A DNA stretch of 64,000 bases from Chloroflexota bacterium. Lineage in GTDB: Bacteria > Chloroflexota > Anaerolineae > Aggregatilineales > Phototrophicaceae. How positions within the stretch are numbered: position 1 is the first letter of the stretch; each line of letters starts with the position of its first letter. The notes beneath the pieces were generated by a model. That model did not search any database and was not told where the DNA came from. It was given only the letters and a program-made list of their open reading frames with translations. Made by a program: the position numbers and the translations under genes. This document shows, piece after piece, positions 34,150 to 42,634 of the stretch. The stretch is taken from positions 146,421 to 210,420 of the forward strand of contig JACRPS010000029.1 in NCBI GenBank assembly GCA_016223085.1, written 5' to 3'.

Positions 34150-34611
34150 GGACGTTTGCCTTTCGTGTGGTGGGTTACGGGTGGGGATTATAGCGGGCGC
34201 GGCGGGGGTTGCCAGTCGTTCGTCAAAAGCGCCAGGGAAGGCCGCGCGTATGGGACGGTTGGCAAAGCCGGAGGGTGTTTGAGAAAAAGTGAACAAATGT
34301 TTAAACAAATGTTTACCCGGAATACGAACAGATGTGCTAGGGTAGTTGTCAGTTAGCAGTCCAGAAAAAACTGAAGACTGACGACGATTTAACAACCGCT
34401 TCCGGGCCAGTAGGCTGCCGCGCTTTTGGGCGAACGGCGGCGACAACCTGCGGCGGAGATGGCTGCCCGCGTCTGCACCACGAATAGGGATACCGCGTGT
34501 GGACGGGCGGAGGCGGCCAAAGGCAAGTTACCAGTTATCAGTTGTCAGTTATCAGTCCAGGAAAAAAACTGAAGACTGAGGACTGAAGACTGACGACTAT
34601 CGAGGTGAAAC
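34150..34611. other. Gene-free leader upstream of the capsid gene
   Basis: The 462-bp gap contains the tandem LexA-like site (34291-34314). Two microrepeat tracts follow: TTGTCAGTTAGCAGTCCAG near 34345-34364 and CAGTTATCAGTTGTCAGTTATCAG near 34532-34556, each followed by GAAGACTGA-type tandem copies. Between them lies a GC-rich stretch of 34400-34510 with no clear gene. Confidence 0.65.
34291..34314 (+). promoter_or_regulatory. Tandem LexA-like operator upstream of the capsid gene
   Basis: Two abutting boxes, GAACAAATGTTT and AAACAAATGTTT, match the 24-bp site at 17025-17048 in 23 of 24 positions and in the same orientation relative to the phage gene downstream. It lies 297 bp before the capsid ATG. 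A further GAACAGATGTGC half-matching box follows at about 34325-34336. It resembles an SOS box; the regulator is inferred. Confidence 0.7.
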
Positions 34612-36390
34612 ATGCAACATGCAGTCAAGACGATCAACGCCGCAGAGGGGCGCGTGGGGGGCTACCTGATCGTGTGGGGTAACCCGGCGCAGCGCGACCT
34701 GCAGGGCGAATACTTTACGCCGGACACGGCGCTGGGGCTGGACTGGTTCGACCGGCGTCCGGTGCTGTACCATCACGGGCTGGATGGCGAGGTGGGGCCG
34801 GCAGTCATCGGGGTGATGGATACGCTCAAGGCCGACGCGGTGGGGGTGTGGGCGGAGGCGCAGTTGGATTTACGGCAGCGGTACGTCCGCGCCGTGCAGA
34901 AGCTGGTTGACCGGGGTCTGCTGGGCTGGTCGTCCGGCAGCCTGCCGCATCTGGTCGAAGTGGCGGGCGATGGACACATCCGGCGCTGGCCGATCATCGA
35001 AGGCAGCCTGACACCCACGCCCGCGGAACCGCGCCGGACGGACGCGCGGACGATCAAAAGCGCGTATGAGGCCGCTGGCCTCAGTTCCGAGTTCCGAGTT
35101 CTGAGTTCCGAGTTGAAAGACAAAGAGGACAACATGCAGGACGAGATCGAAATGGTCAATATCCACGAAGACGAACGCCCGATGCGGAAGCGGCTGCCGG
35201 TTGCCAGCGCCAGCGACGCGCTGAAGGCGAGCATCAGCGTGGGCAGCCCGTTTGACCGGCTGGACGCGCTGGATTTGCTGCACGGCTATGTGATGCTGCG
35301 CTCCGCCAGGAGCTTTCACGGCGTGAGCGAGCAGTACGCCAACGCGCTGGCGTTTAAGGTCAACCGCGCCGGACTGAGCGCGATCAAGGCCAACGAACTG
35401 ACCCACAGCACGCAGACCGGCTTCGGCGACGAGTGGGTGCCGGACATGTGGAGCGCGCAAATCTGGCAGAAAGCGCGGCTGGAAAATGTGATTCTGCCGT
35501 TATTCAAGTCGCTGGAGATGCCGTCGAATCCGTTCGAGATTCCGATTGAGGGGACCGATCCGAGCGTTTACTATGTGCCGGAGACGACGGACGAAAATCA
35601 CCTGGCGCTGGGCAGCGGCAACCCGATCCCGGACAGCAAGATCGGGTCGGGCAAGGTGCAGCTCACAGCCAAAAAGCTGGCGCTGCGGGTGGGCTTCAGC
35701 GCGGAACTGGTCGAGGACGCGATTCTGCCGGTGCTGAACATCTACCGCGAGCAGGCGATGCGGGCGATTGCCGACAGCATGGATTATGTGCTGCTGAACG
35801 GGGACACCGAAACCGGCGCGACCGGCAACATCAACAGCGATGCCGCCGCGCCGGCGGCCACCGCGCGTTACCTGGCGTTCGACGGCCTGCGCAAGCTGGC
35901 GCTGGTGACGAACACCGCCAACAAGGTGGACGCCGGCAACGCCGCGCCCGACCTGGCGAAACTGCGCACGACGCGCTTCAAGCTACCGGCACGGTACAGC
36001 GCCCGGCCTTCCGATCTGGCGTGGATTGTGGACGGCGGCACGTATGCCAAATTTCTGGCGATGAGTGAGTTTCTCACAATGGAAAAAGCCGGGCCACTGG
36101 CGACGGCGCAGACCGGGCAGATCGGTTTCGTGGATGGCGCGCCGGTGCTGGTCAGCGCGGAGATGGCACTCACGGAAGCCGATGGCAAGGTGGGCAGCGG
36201 CACGAATGACCGGGGGACGGCGCTGTGCGTGTACCGTCCGGGCTGGTTTGTGGGCTACCGGCGGCGTATCGCCGTGAGCGTGGACTACCTGCCGTATACG
36301 GACAGCTACCAGCTTACCGCAACGGTGCGGCTGGCGTTCGCGCCGTTTGATACGAGCGTGGCAAGCGTGCTGTTTAATATCGCCGTTTAA
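34612..36390 (+). CDS. HK97-type prohead protease-major capsid protein fusion
   Basis: A 592-residue fusion. Residues 1-150 are a prohead protease: GGYLIVWGNPAQRDLQGEYFTPDT, VLYHHGLD (catalytic His at 54/55), LLGWSSGSLPH (Ser at 107/108) and PIIEGSLTPTPAEPRRTDAR. Residues about 200-592 are the HK97-fold capsid: NVILPLFKSLEMPSNPFEIPIEG, LTAKKLALRVGFSAELVEDAI, DYVLLNGD, and FVGYRRRIAVSVDYLPYTDSYQLTATVRLAFAPF. The linker (residues about 157-170) comes from a tandem GTTCCGAGTT microrepeat (35083-35115). Protease-capsid fusions are known in some phages. No portal or terminase is adjacent. Confidence 0.9.
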   Translation: MQHAVKTINAAEGRVGGYLIVWGNPAQRDLQGEYFTPDTALGLDWFDRRPVLYHHGLDGEVGPAVIGVMDTLKADAVGVWAEAQLDLRQRYVRAVQKLVDRGLLGWSSGSLPHLVEVAGDGHIRRWPIIEGSLTPTPAEPRRTDARTIKSAYEAAGLSSEFRVLSSELKDKEDNMQDEIEMVNIHEDERPMRKRLPVASASDALKASISVGSPFDRLDALDLLHGYVMLRSARSFHGVSEQYANALAFKVNRAGLSAIKANELTHSTQTGFGDEWVPDMWSAQIWQKARLENVILPLFKSLEMPSNPFEIPIEGTDPSVYYVPETTDENHLALGSGNPIPDSKIGSGKVQLTAKKLALRVGFSAELVEDAILPVLNIYREQAMRAIADSMDYVLLNGDTETGATGNINSDAAAPAATARYLAFDGLRKLALVTNTANKVDAGNAAPDLAKLRTTRFKLPARYSARPSDLAWIVDGGTYAKFLAMSEFLTMEKAGPLATAQTGQIGFVDGAPVLVSAEMALTEADGKVGSGTNDRGTALCVYRPGWFVGYRRRIAVSVDYLPYTDSYQLTATVRLAFAPFDTSVASVLFNIAV

Positions 36391-36391
36391 C

Positions 36392-36540
36392 CCCCTCACC
36401 CAAACCCTCTCCCCCAAATTCAGGGGAGAGGGCTTTCGGAAAAGGCGTAACGCAAAGCGCGCGAAGGGGCAAGGGCGCGAAGGAAAAGCAGAAGAGAAAA
36501 GCGTAACACGGAGGCGCAGAGGGACAGAGACACAGAGAGG
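36392..36540. repeat. Microrepeat cluster after the capsid gene
   Basis: CCCCTCACCCAAACCCTCTCC with its GGGGAGAGGG partner is a hairpin repeat of the type inserted in the GT4 gene at 8511. It is followed by AGCGCGCGAAGGGGCAAGG and ACACGGAGGCGCAGAGGGAC tracts that match the repeat-derived insert inside the portal gene. Confidence 0.7.
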
Positions 36541-36663
36541 GGCGCGGGGAAGTGGCCGCGCTTCGGCATATGGTATATATTTACCGGATAATTGGAACAA
36601 ACTTCTTTAAAAAGTTGTCTATCATCCCCTGAATAGGTTATTAAAGATTACATTTCGTCTGCT

Positions 36664-36751
36664 TATGGTTAAGTGAAAACCGGTACATAGATTTTTCGTA
36701 GGGGCGAACCGCCGGTTCGTCCCTACATTCTATGAATCTGTTTTCGGTCAT
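36664..36751. repeat. Composite REP element, type I
   Basis: A copy of the about 88-bp element with the GTAGGGGCGAACC core (36698-36726) and both outer arms. It ends five bases from the stop of the minus-strand gene at 36756, so it may serve as that gene's 3' hairpin. Confidence 0.85.
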
Positions 36752-36755
36752 CCAA

Positions 36756-37814
36756 TTAATTCCCATCCAGTATGATGTACAGAATGTTATTGGCCTGATT
36801 GATTGTGTCAGCGGCTGCGCCCATCTCATTGAGAAAGGTATTATCATCTATAATTCCATCCAAATAATTGTCGAACGCTGCTACAGTTCTGTTCATGCCC
36901 GATACCATTAGTGTTCTGTATTCAGCGAGACAAGCTGGCATTTGCATGTCTCTCAGGATAATAATTGCAGCATCCATTGTTCCCAACGCTGTACCAAGCC
37001 CATCAAGAGACATTCCGTAGAATTCTGCATAGTAGAGGATGTCATATGCAGCAGATCGTGCATTCATAAAATCAACGGTTATTGTTCCTTCAAATGCAAA
37101 CCACCATTCTACATCTTCTTTACAGGAACTTTGGCCTGATTGATTGTACTGCTGAGAGGATGGTTGAATTGATGCTTGATTGGGGGAAGATTGCATGATA
37201 GCGGGCACAGCAGTTGGCTGCTGTTGAAGGGCTATCGCCATTTGAGTATTCCTTATGGTAACGGCTGTCTGCGTGACGCCTAACTCAGCTAGGACTGTTG
37301 AACGAGCTTGACTGGTTAGCGTAATGGCTGTTTCAGCTTTCAATGTAGCTGTAAGCGCAGCATGAGTTGCTTGCTGCTGTGTAGCAATAGTATCAACAGT
37401 TGGTAACGGAGTATTCGATGGAGTTGGGGTATCAGTAATGGTTGGAGTTGGTGTTGAGGTACTGGTTCCTACTCTGGTAGGCACAGGTGTACTCACTAGA
37501 CCGAGAGCAACCAGCTTTGGCTGAGTTGGTGTTGTTGTTTCATAACGAACTTCTTTAAAACCCGTATTTCCAAATACAAGCCACAGAAAAACTATTAATA
37601 TACAAAAAACCAATAAACTACCACAACTAAAAAAGATGCTATAGCGGGGCAAAGCCGAAGAAAATATGCTCGTGTTCTCAGATTGTATTTTATCCAGATT
37701 CCGCAACCAGTCCTTTGCGGCGGGATGGTTGATCGTCTTCAGGAGGGCGCGGGCTTCGTCGTACCGCTTCTGGTTGATGAGTTCTTTGGCGGCATAAAAC
37801 TGCTGCTGGGACAT
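36756..37814 (-). CDS. Single-pass membrane protein with N-terminal TPR-like helices (paralog of 38276-39400)
   Basis: A 352-residue protein. Residues 1-45 are helical and TPR-like (SQQQFYAAKELINQKRYDEARALLKTINHPAAKDWLRNL). One membrane segment spans about 58-82. A Thr/Pro-rich external linker (TSTPTPTITDTPTPSNTPLPT) leads to an external domain with paired Cys (CKEDVEWWF and MQMPACLAEY). Layout and N-terminus match the next gene, but the coding sequence is far more AT-rich than its surroundings, pointing to transfer or relaxed codon use. I do not recognise the external domain. Confidence 0.7.
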   Translation of the reverse strand: MSQQQFYAAKELINQKRYDEARALLKTINHPAAKDWLRNLDKIQSENTSIFSSALPRYSIFFSCGSLLVFCILIVFLWLVFGNTGFKEVRYETTTPTQPKLVALGLVSTPVPTRVGTSTSTPTPTITDTPTPSNTPLPTVDTIATQQQATHAALTATLKAETAITLTSQARSTVLAELGVTQTAVTIRNTQMAIALQQQPTAVPAIMQSSPNQASIQPSSQQYNQSGQSSCKEDVEWWFAFEGTITVDFMNARSAAYDILYYAEFYGMSLDGLGTALGTMDAAIIILRDMQMPACLAEYRTLMVSGMNRTVAAFDNYLDGIIDDNTFLNEMGAAADTINQANNILYIILDGN

Positions 37815-38275
37815 GCTGACCTCTTCGTTGTATATATAGTTCTTGTTGCTACTAAACAGGCAACAGGATTGTGAAACGGGGAACTATTTCAAATTGTAGG
37901 GGATGAGGGCGGGGATACAAACTAAAGGAATCGAGGTTCGGAAATTTTTCACGAAATCGGAGGATTCGCCTTCATGCCGCCACAGGCTAAAGCCGTGCGG
38001 CTGCCCAAAAACCAAGTCCACTAAAGGGACTTTTCATCGCCCTGTGATGAGGCGTGGCAATTTACCTTCACGACGCGCACAAATAGCGCCTAATGGTTAA
38101 ATGAAAACCGATACATAGATTTTTCGTAGGGGCGAACCGCCGGTTCACCCCTACATTCTATGAATCTGTTTTCGGTCATCTATAAGCTCTACCGGCGGGT
38201 TCGAGTCGGCTTTAGCCGACTTCCCGCCGGAACCTGGCAGCCGGATGCTTGAGCATCTGGCTGCGTCTGCGCCAA
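37815..38275. other. Gene-free repeat region
   Basis: The 461-bp gap holds a diverged two-hairpin repeat (about 37975-38035, GCCGCCACAGGCTAAAGCC then AAGTCCACTAAAGGGACTT) and a complete composite type I REP element (38092-38179). A further short hairpin GGCGGG...CCCGCC lies near 38193-38228. No gene is supported. Confidence 0.7.
38092..38179. repeat. Composite REP element, type I
   Basis: The core GTAGGGGCGAACC...CCCCTAC (38126-38154) is flanked by both outer arms. It differs from the copy at 36664 by only a few bases. Confidence 0.85.
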
Positions 38276-39400
38276 TCAGAACCCCGTCTGCCGGAAAGCG
38301 CCGGCGAGGTTGGGGCTGAGCGTGGCGATCTCTGCAAAAAATTCGTTGATCTGCGCCCGCGCTGCCTGGAGATGGGCATCGGAGGCGGAGCGGTCGCCGT
38401 TCAGCAGCGTGTTGATCGTGTTGATAAATTCCTTCATACCGTTCAGGTAGTGGTCGCTGGCCGGTTTGATACATTCCGGGAAGGCGGCGCTGTCGGTTTC
38501 AAACGCGCTCTGGAGATTGCGCATCTCGCGCAGGGTATTTTGTGTTTCGGCCAGCGACTGGTTCTGGATGCTGACATCCTCGACCAGCCGGAAGAACCGC
38601 TGGTAGTCGCGGATGACCATCGTTTCGATGAACCAGCGTTCCGCCGGACAATCGCCACGCGTGAAGTTCTGCACGGTCTGCACCCAGGCCGCGCCGTCGC
38701 CCAGGTTGATGTTCAGGCCGGCGGCAGCGTCCGCCACCGGCAGCAGTTTGTCCATAGTGGTCAGACGCTTCTGGGCGCGCTCCTGTTCGGTGGTGGTGGT
38801 CAGATGCGCGGCATACAGGTCGTCCATCGCCTGCGCGGCATCCAGCGCCGCCGTTTGCACCGGCGCGAGACAGGGCGCGACCGGGGCGCTGTCAATGCCG
38901 GCCTGCCACGCCTGGAAGCTGGTCCGCGCGCGCTGAATGTCGGCGGGGCGCATCTCGACCGACAGGTTAAGCACGTCATTCACGACCTGATTCATGGCTG
39001 CCCCGTTGGCATCCCACCACGCCTGCGCCTCGCATGGGATGGGGGTGAGCGTGGGGGTGGCGGTCGGCTGAGGAATTGGCGTTCCCACTGTGCCGCTGTT
39101 CGGACGGTCAGCGGACGCGACGCTGGTGCCGGGCGGGCCGAGCTTTAGGCCGCGCTGCGTCGCCAGCAGGTAACCAACGCCGCCAAACAGCGCCGCGAAG
39201 ATCATGCCGATGAGCAGCACGTGCAGAAAATCCCGCAGCAGGCTGTTGGACGAACGGGGCGGTGTGTCGTCCTGTTCGTCTATTTCCGCCAGGATTTCGG
39301 CGGCGGCGGGGTCCTTCACGCCACGCAGCGCCCTGCGCGCTTCGCGGTAGCGTCCTTCATCCATCAGGCTTCTGGCTCTGGAAAGTTTATCTTTGGACAT
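38276..39400 (-). CDS. Single-pass membrane protein with N-terminal TPR-like helices
   Basis: A 374-residue protein. It begins SKDKLSRARSLMDEGRYREARRALRGVKDPAAAEILAEID, which aligns with the N-terminus of the AT-rich gene at 36756-37814. A membrane segment (LHVLLIGMIFAALFGGVGYLLA) lies at about 60-82. A Pro/Thr linker (IPQPTATPTLTPIPC) and a helical external domain with four spaced Cys follow (PCEAQAWW, PCLAPVQ, DCPAERWF, FPECIKP). The two genes are tandem paralogs of unknown function, probably a locally duplicated surface sensor or scaffold. This copy has host-like GC. Confidence 0.72.
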   Translation of the reverse strand: MSKDKLSRARSLMDEGRYREARRALRGVKDPAAAEILAEIDEQDDTPPRSSNSLLRDFLHVLLIGMIFAALFGGVGYLLATQRGLKLGPPGTSVASADRPNSGTVGTPIPQPTATPTLTPIPCEAQAWWDANGAAMNQVVNDVLNLSVEMRPADIQRARTSFQAWQAGIDSAPVAPCLAPVQTAALDAAQAMDDLYAAHLTTTTEQERAQKRLTTMDKLLPVADAAAGLNINLGDGAAWVQTVQNFTRGDCPAERWFIETMVIRDYQRFFRLVEDVSIQNQSLAETQNTLREMRNLQSAFETDSAAFPECIKPASDHYLNGMKEFINTINTLLNGDRSASDAHLQAARAQINEFFAEIATLSPNLAGAFRQTGF

Positions 39401-39721
39401 GGTTGTGTGTTCCGGTGGTTGCGAGTTTCAATCTCTATTATGGAGCAAAGCGGGAAAACGCGCGATTAAGGATTGAGGGATGAGGGATGAGTCAAAAGCG
39501 GAAGGTGCGCGCCGACGGAGGCTGAAAGCCGTAACCTCTTTTATCTGCCAGTAGGGGAACGGCATGCCGTGCCCCTACGAAGGGTTTATGGATAGACACC
39601 AAGTAGTTACATTGCATCAGGGGGTGTGGCTTTTGGACAGACAGAGGTTTGAACCCCTGCGTCGGACAGCGCAACATGCCTGATGCCGATCAGACACGAT
39701 TTATCGTATCCCAACAGCGTA
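39401..39721. other. Gene-free repeat region
   Basis: The 321-bp gap contains a short GCCGACGGAGGCTGAAAGCC repeat end and an inverted copy of the composite type II REP element (39535-39598, core 39551-39578). A degenerate AGACACGATTTATCGTATC palindrome lies near 39691-39709. No gene is supported. Confidence 0.65.
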
Positions 39722-40834
39722 TCACGCCAGCGTGAGGGCGCGAGGTTCGTGGGCGAGGCCATGACGGACAGCGGCTACATCCACGATGGTGTTAATCAGG
39801 CGGTCGTAGCTCCAGCCGGCGGCCCGCGCCTGGAGCGTCAGATCGCTGAAGCCCGGGTACAGGCCGGGCAGCGGGTTGATTTCGAGAATGTAGGGTTTAT
39901 CACCCTGCCCGGCGTCCAGCCGGAAGTCCACGCGGGATACGTCCTTGCAGTCCAGCACACGGAACACCGCCGCCGCCAGCCGCTGCAGTTCGCGCAGGGC
40001 GTCGGCTACCAGCGGCGCGGGGCACAGGTACTTAAAGTCTTCCACTTCAATGCCGGTCTTGAGGTAGCTGGAGTAGACGCCGCCCTCGCCATGCGCTTCA
40101 AAATCCACTTCCAGCGCGGGTAGGAAGGTCAGCGACGGCGGCAGTTCGGCGGCGGTGCGCCCGGTCAGTTTACGCGCGCTGGTCGGTTCCAGGTTGCCTA
40201 CCAGTCCAACCGTGACCTCGCGCCCCTGAATGAAGTGTTCGGCCAGAATTGGCTGTGTGTATTTTTCAAGCTGTTTGGTGACCTGCTGCCGCAGTTCAGC
40301 AACGGTGCGCACGACGCTCTCAACGCTGGCACCCATGCTGGTGCCTTCGCGGCTGGGTTTGACAAACAACGGGAAGCGCAGTTCCTGACCGCTATTGTCC
40401 AGCAGGTCGGCGTCCACCGGCTCGTCGGCGCGCTCGAATACCTGGAATTCCGGTGTCGGCAGACCGTGAAAGAGCAGAATCCGCTTGGTCAGCGGCTTGT
40501 CCAGCGCGACGGCCAGCGCCGTGACGCGGCTGCCGGTATAGGGGATTTGCAGCATTTCCAGAATCGCGGGGACGTGCGACTCGCGGCCATCACCAAAGTG
40601 CCCTTCGGCGATGTTAAAACACAGGTCGGGCTGGTAGGCGCGCAGTTCTTCGATCAGGTTGTGCGGCGGGTGGATGCTGGCCTCAACAAAGCGGGCTTCG
40701 TGGCCACCTTTTTCCAGCGCGGCGGCGATGGACTCGACCGTGATCGGACTGTCGAGATCGTCCCAGCGGTCCTTGGGCATACCTTCCCAGCGAGGGGCGT
40801 TTTTCTTTAAGTTGGCAAGCACGGCGATGCGCAT
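39722..40834 (-). CDS. ATP-grasp ligase (D-alanine-D-alanine ligase-like)
   Basis: A 370-residue ATP-grasp enzyme. GIPYTGS-like motif LQIPYTGSRVTALAVALDKPLTKRIL, FPLFVKPSREGTSMGASVESVV (ATP lysine and loop) and CKDVSRVDFRLDAGQGDKPYILEINPLPGLYPGFSDL (metal ligands E-x-N-P) are those of D-Ala-D-Ala ligases. The middle has an insert (ARKLTGRTAAELPPSLTFLPALEVDF) longer than in Ddl. No peptidoglycan genes are nearby. The gene follows kamA-like on the same strand, so it may join a beta-amino acid to another group instead. The product cannot be deduced. Confidence 0.85.
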   Translation of the reverse strand: MRIAVLANLKKNAPRWEGMPKDRWDDLDSPITVESIAAALEKGGHEARFVEASIHPPHNLIEELRAYQPDLCFNIAEGHFGDGRESHVPAILEMLQIPYTGSRVTALAVALDKPLTKRILLFHGLPTPEFQVFERADEPVDADLLDNSGQELRFPLFVKPSREGTSMGASVESVVRTVAELRQQVTKQLEKYTQPILAEHFIQGREVTVGLVGNLEPTSARKLTGRTAAELPPSLTFLPALEVDFEAHGEGGVYSSYLKTGIEVEDFKYLCPAPLVADALRELQRLAAAVFRVLDCKDVSRVDFRLDAGQGDKPYILEINPLPGLYPGFSDLTLQARAAGWSYDRLINTIVDVAAVRHGLAHEPRALTLA

Positions 40835-40859
40835 TCTTTAGTCCTGAGTACAAAGTGCT

Positions 40860-40922
40860 AATGGTTAAATGAAAACCGATACATAGATTGTTCGTAGGGG
40901 CGAACCGCCGGTTCGCCCCTAC
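40860..40922. repeat. Composite REP element, type I, right arm missing
   Basis: The left arm and the core GTAGGGGCGAACC palindrome (40894-40922) are present. The right arm is absent, and the element stops four bases before the kamA-like stop codon. It may end the kamA-like transcript or lie within a two-gene transcript. Confidence 0.8.
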
Positions 40923-40925
40923 GGA

Positions 40926-42455
40926 TTATTCGTGTTGCGGTTTGTGGCCGTTGGTGTAGACGCCGACGTGAGTAGTGCGGTGGCCGCTGGCGCCGTTCCC
41001 GTTCCTGTGAGCGCCGTTGTTATGGTGTCCATTGCCGTTATGGCCGTTGGCGTCGTGACCATTAGCGTGATACCGTTCCCACTTGGACGCATCGGCGTTC
41101 AGGCGGTGTGCCGTGCCACCGCGCTGATGGGTTTCATCGAAGCCTTCCGGCTTGATGGCGGCGTTTTCGCCGGCCAGCAGGCTGAACACGCCGCCCTGTC
41201 CTGGCTCGGTGCGGTGCGGCGCCTGCCGGTCGAGATGGTCAATGGCGTGCGGGTCGTAGTCCAACGGTTCTTCGTAGGTGGTGATGTAACCCTCGTAGTT
41301 GCGCAGCACAACCTTGCCGGGCGACTGGCTGATGAGATACTGCGGCATGACCGGGATTTTGCCGCCGCCGCCGGGGGCATCCACGACGTAGGTTGGAACG
41401 GCATAGCCGCTGGTGTGGCCGCGCAGGCCTTCGATGATCTCAATGCCTTTGGCAACGGTGGTGCGGAAGTGCCCCGCGCCTTTCACCAGGTCACACTGAT
41501 ACAGGTAATACGGGCGGACGCGGTTTTTCACCAGCTTATGCACCAGCTCGCGCTGGATATTCACGCTGTCGTTGATGCCCGCCAGCAGCACGCTCTGGTT
41601 GCCCAGCGGCACGCCGGCGCAGGCCAGCTTATCGAGCGCGACGGACAGCTCCGGCGTGATTTCCTTCGGATGGTTAACGTGAATGTTCATCCACAGCGGA
41701 TGATATTTCTTGAGCATGGCGCAGAATTCGTCGGTGATGCGCTGCGGCAGGAACACCGGCACGCGGCTGCCGATGCGGATGATCTCGATATGTTCAATCG
41801 CCCGCAGGCTGGACAGGATGTAGTCGAGCGTGCGCGGCGCGAGGGTGAGCGGGTCGCCGCCGGACAGCAGCACGTCACGCACCTGAGGCGTGCGCCGCAG
41901 GTAATCCAACTGGGCGTCAAAGTCGGCCTTGCTGAACGTTTCGCGCGGGTTGCCAACGATGCGGCTGCGGGTGCAGTAGCGGCAGTAGCTGGCGCACTGG
42001 GTTGTCACCAGCATCAGCACCCGGTCGGGATAACGATGCACCAGACCGGGAACGGGGGAATGTTTATCCTCCGCCAGACTGTCCTCCATCATGCCGTCAA
42101 AGGCCTGTAGTTCGCGCCCCAACGGAATCACCTGGCGGCGTACCGGGCAGTGCGGGTCGTCGGGGTCTATCAGGCTGGCGAAGTACGGCGTGATGTCCAC
42201 GCGGAATTTGTTATCGGCAGTCAGACCTTCGATTTCTTCCGGCGTCAGGTTGACAACGCGCGCGAGTTCCGCCAGCGAATTCAGGCGGTTCGCCAACTGC
42301 CAGTGCCAGTCATTCCATTTTTCATCGGGGACATCGGCCCACAGCGCCGGGCGCGGGGTGCGGTGAAGCGGCTTGAGAGCCGTAGAGGGAGGTTCTTCGT
42401 CAAGCGCGGAGGGGGGTTCTTCCACTTCTTCGATGAGCGATTGGCGTGCGTACAT
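40926..42455 (-). CDS. KamA-family lysine 2,3-aminomutase-like radical SAM enzyme with His/Asn/Gly-rich tail
   Basis: A 509-residue radical SAM protein. CASYCRYCTRSRIVG holds the CxxxCxxC cluster motif. DVLLSGGDPLTLAPRTLDYIL and IIRIGSRVPVFLPQRIT match KamA, which uses PLP and SAM to move the alpha-amino group of lysine to the beta position. YAVPTYVVDAPGGGGKIPVMPQY is the usual PLP-side segment. The last about 50 residues are rich in His, Asn and Gly (for example ANGHDANGHNGNGHHNNG), which is unusual for the family. ATG 42455 follows GAGGAGC; an upstream in-frame ATG is disfavoured. Confidence 0.88.
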   Translation of the reverse strand: MYARQSLIEEVEEPPSALDEEPPSTALKPLHRTPRPALWADVPDEKWNDWHWQLANRLNSLAELARVVNLTPEEIEGLTADNKFRVDITPYFASLIDPDDPHCPVRRQVIPLGRELQAFDGMMEDSLAEDKHSPVPGLVHRYPDRVLMLVTTQCASYCRYCTRSRIVGNPRETFSKADFDAQLDYLRRTPQVRDVLLSGGDPLTLAPRTLDYILSSLRAIEHIEIIRIGSRVPVFLPQRITDEFCAMLKKYHPLWMNIHVNHPKEITPELSVALDKLACAGVPLGNQSVLLAGINDSVNIQRELVHKLVKNRVRPYYLYQCDLVKGAGHFRTTVAKGIEIIEGLRGHTSGYAVPTYVVDAPGGGGKIPVMPQYLISQSPGKVVLRNYEGYITTYEEPLDYDPHAIDHLDRQAPHRTEPGQGGVFSLLAGENAAIKPEGFDETHQRGGTAHRLNADASKWERYHANGHDANGHNGNGHHNNGAHRNGNGASGHRTTHVGVYTNGHKPQHE

Positions 42456-42477
42456 GGGTGCTCCTCGATCAGACAAA

Positions 42478-42500
42478 ATAAAAAACCGTGACAACGGTTT
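42478..42500 (-). terminator. Intrinsic terminator or attenuator in the kamA-like leader
   Basis: On the minus strand the hairpin AAACCG-6-CGGTTT is followed by a T-run (TTTTTTATTTT), a good intrinsic terminator. It lies after the DUF420 gene and only 23 bases upstream of the kamA-like start, so it could also regulate kamA-like expression. Confidence 0.65.
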
Positions 42501-42634
42501 CAGGCCGGATGGGACAGATGAATTGGGTTGAGACAGCCCTATTGCCTCCCAACACTATTGTTGATTATAGGACGGATACGAGTCCAGTCAAGGCATGAAG
42601 ATCAAAATGGTATTAGAACTTTTGTAAGAAGATT

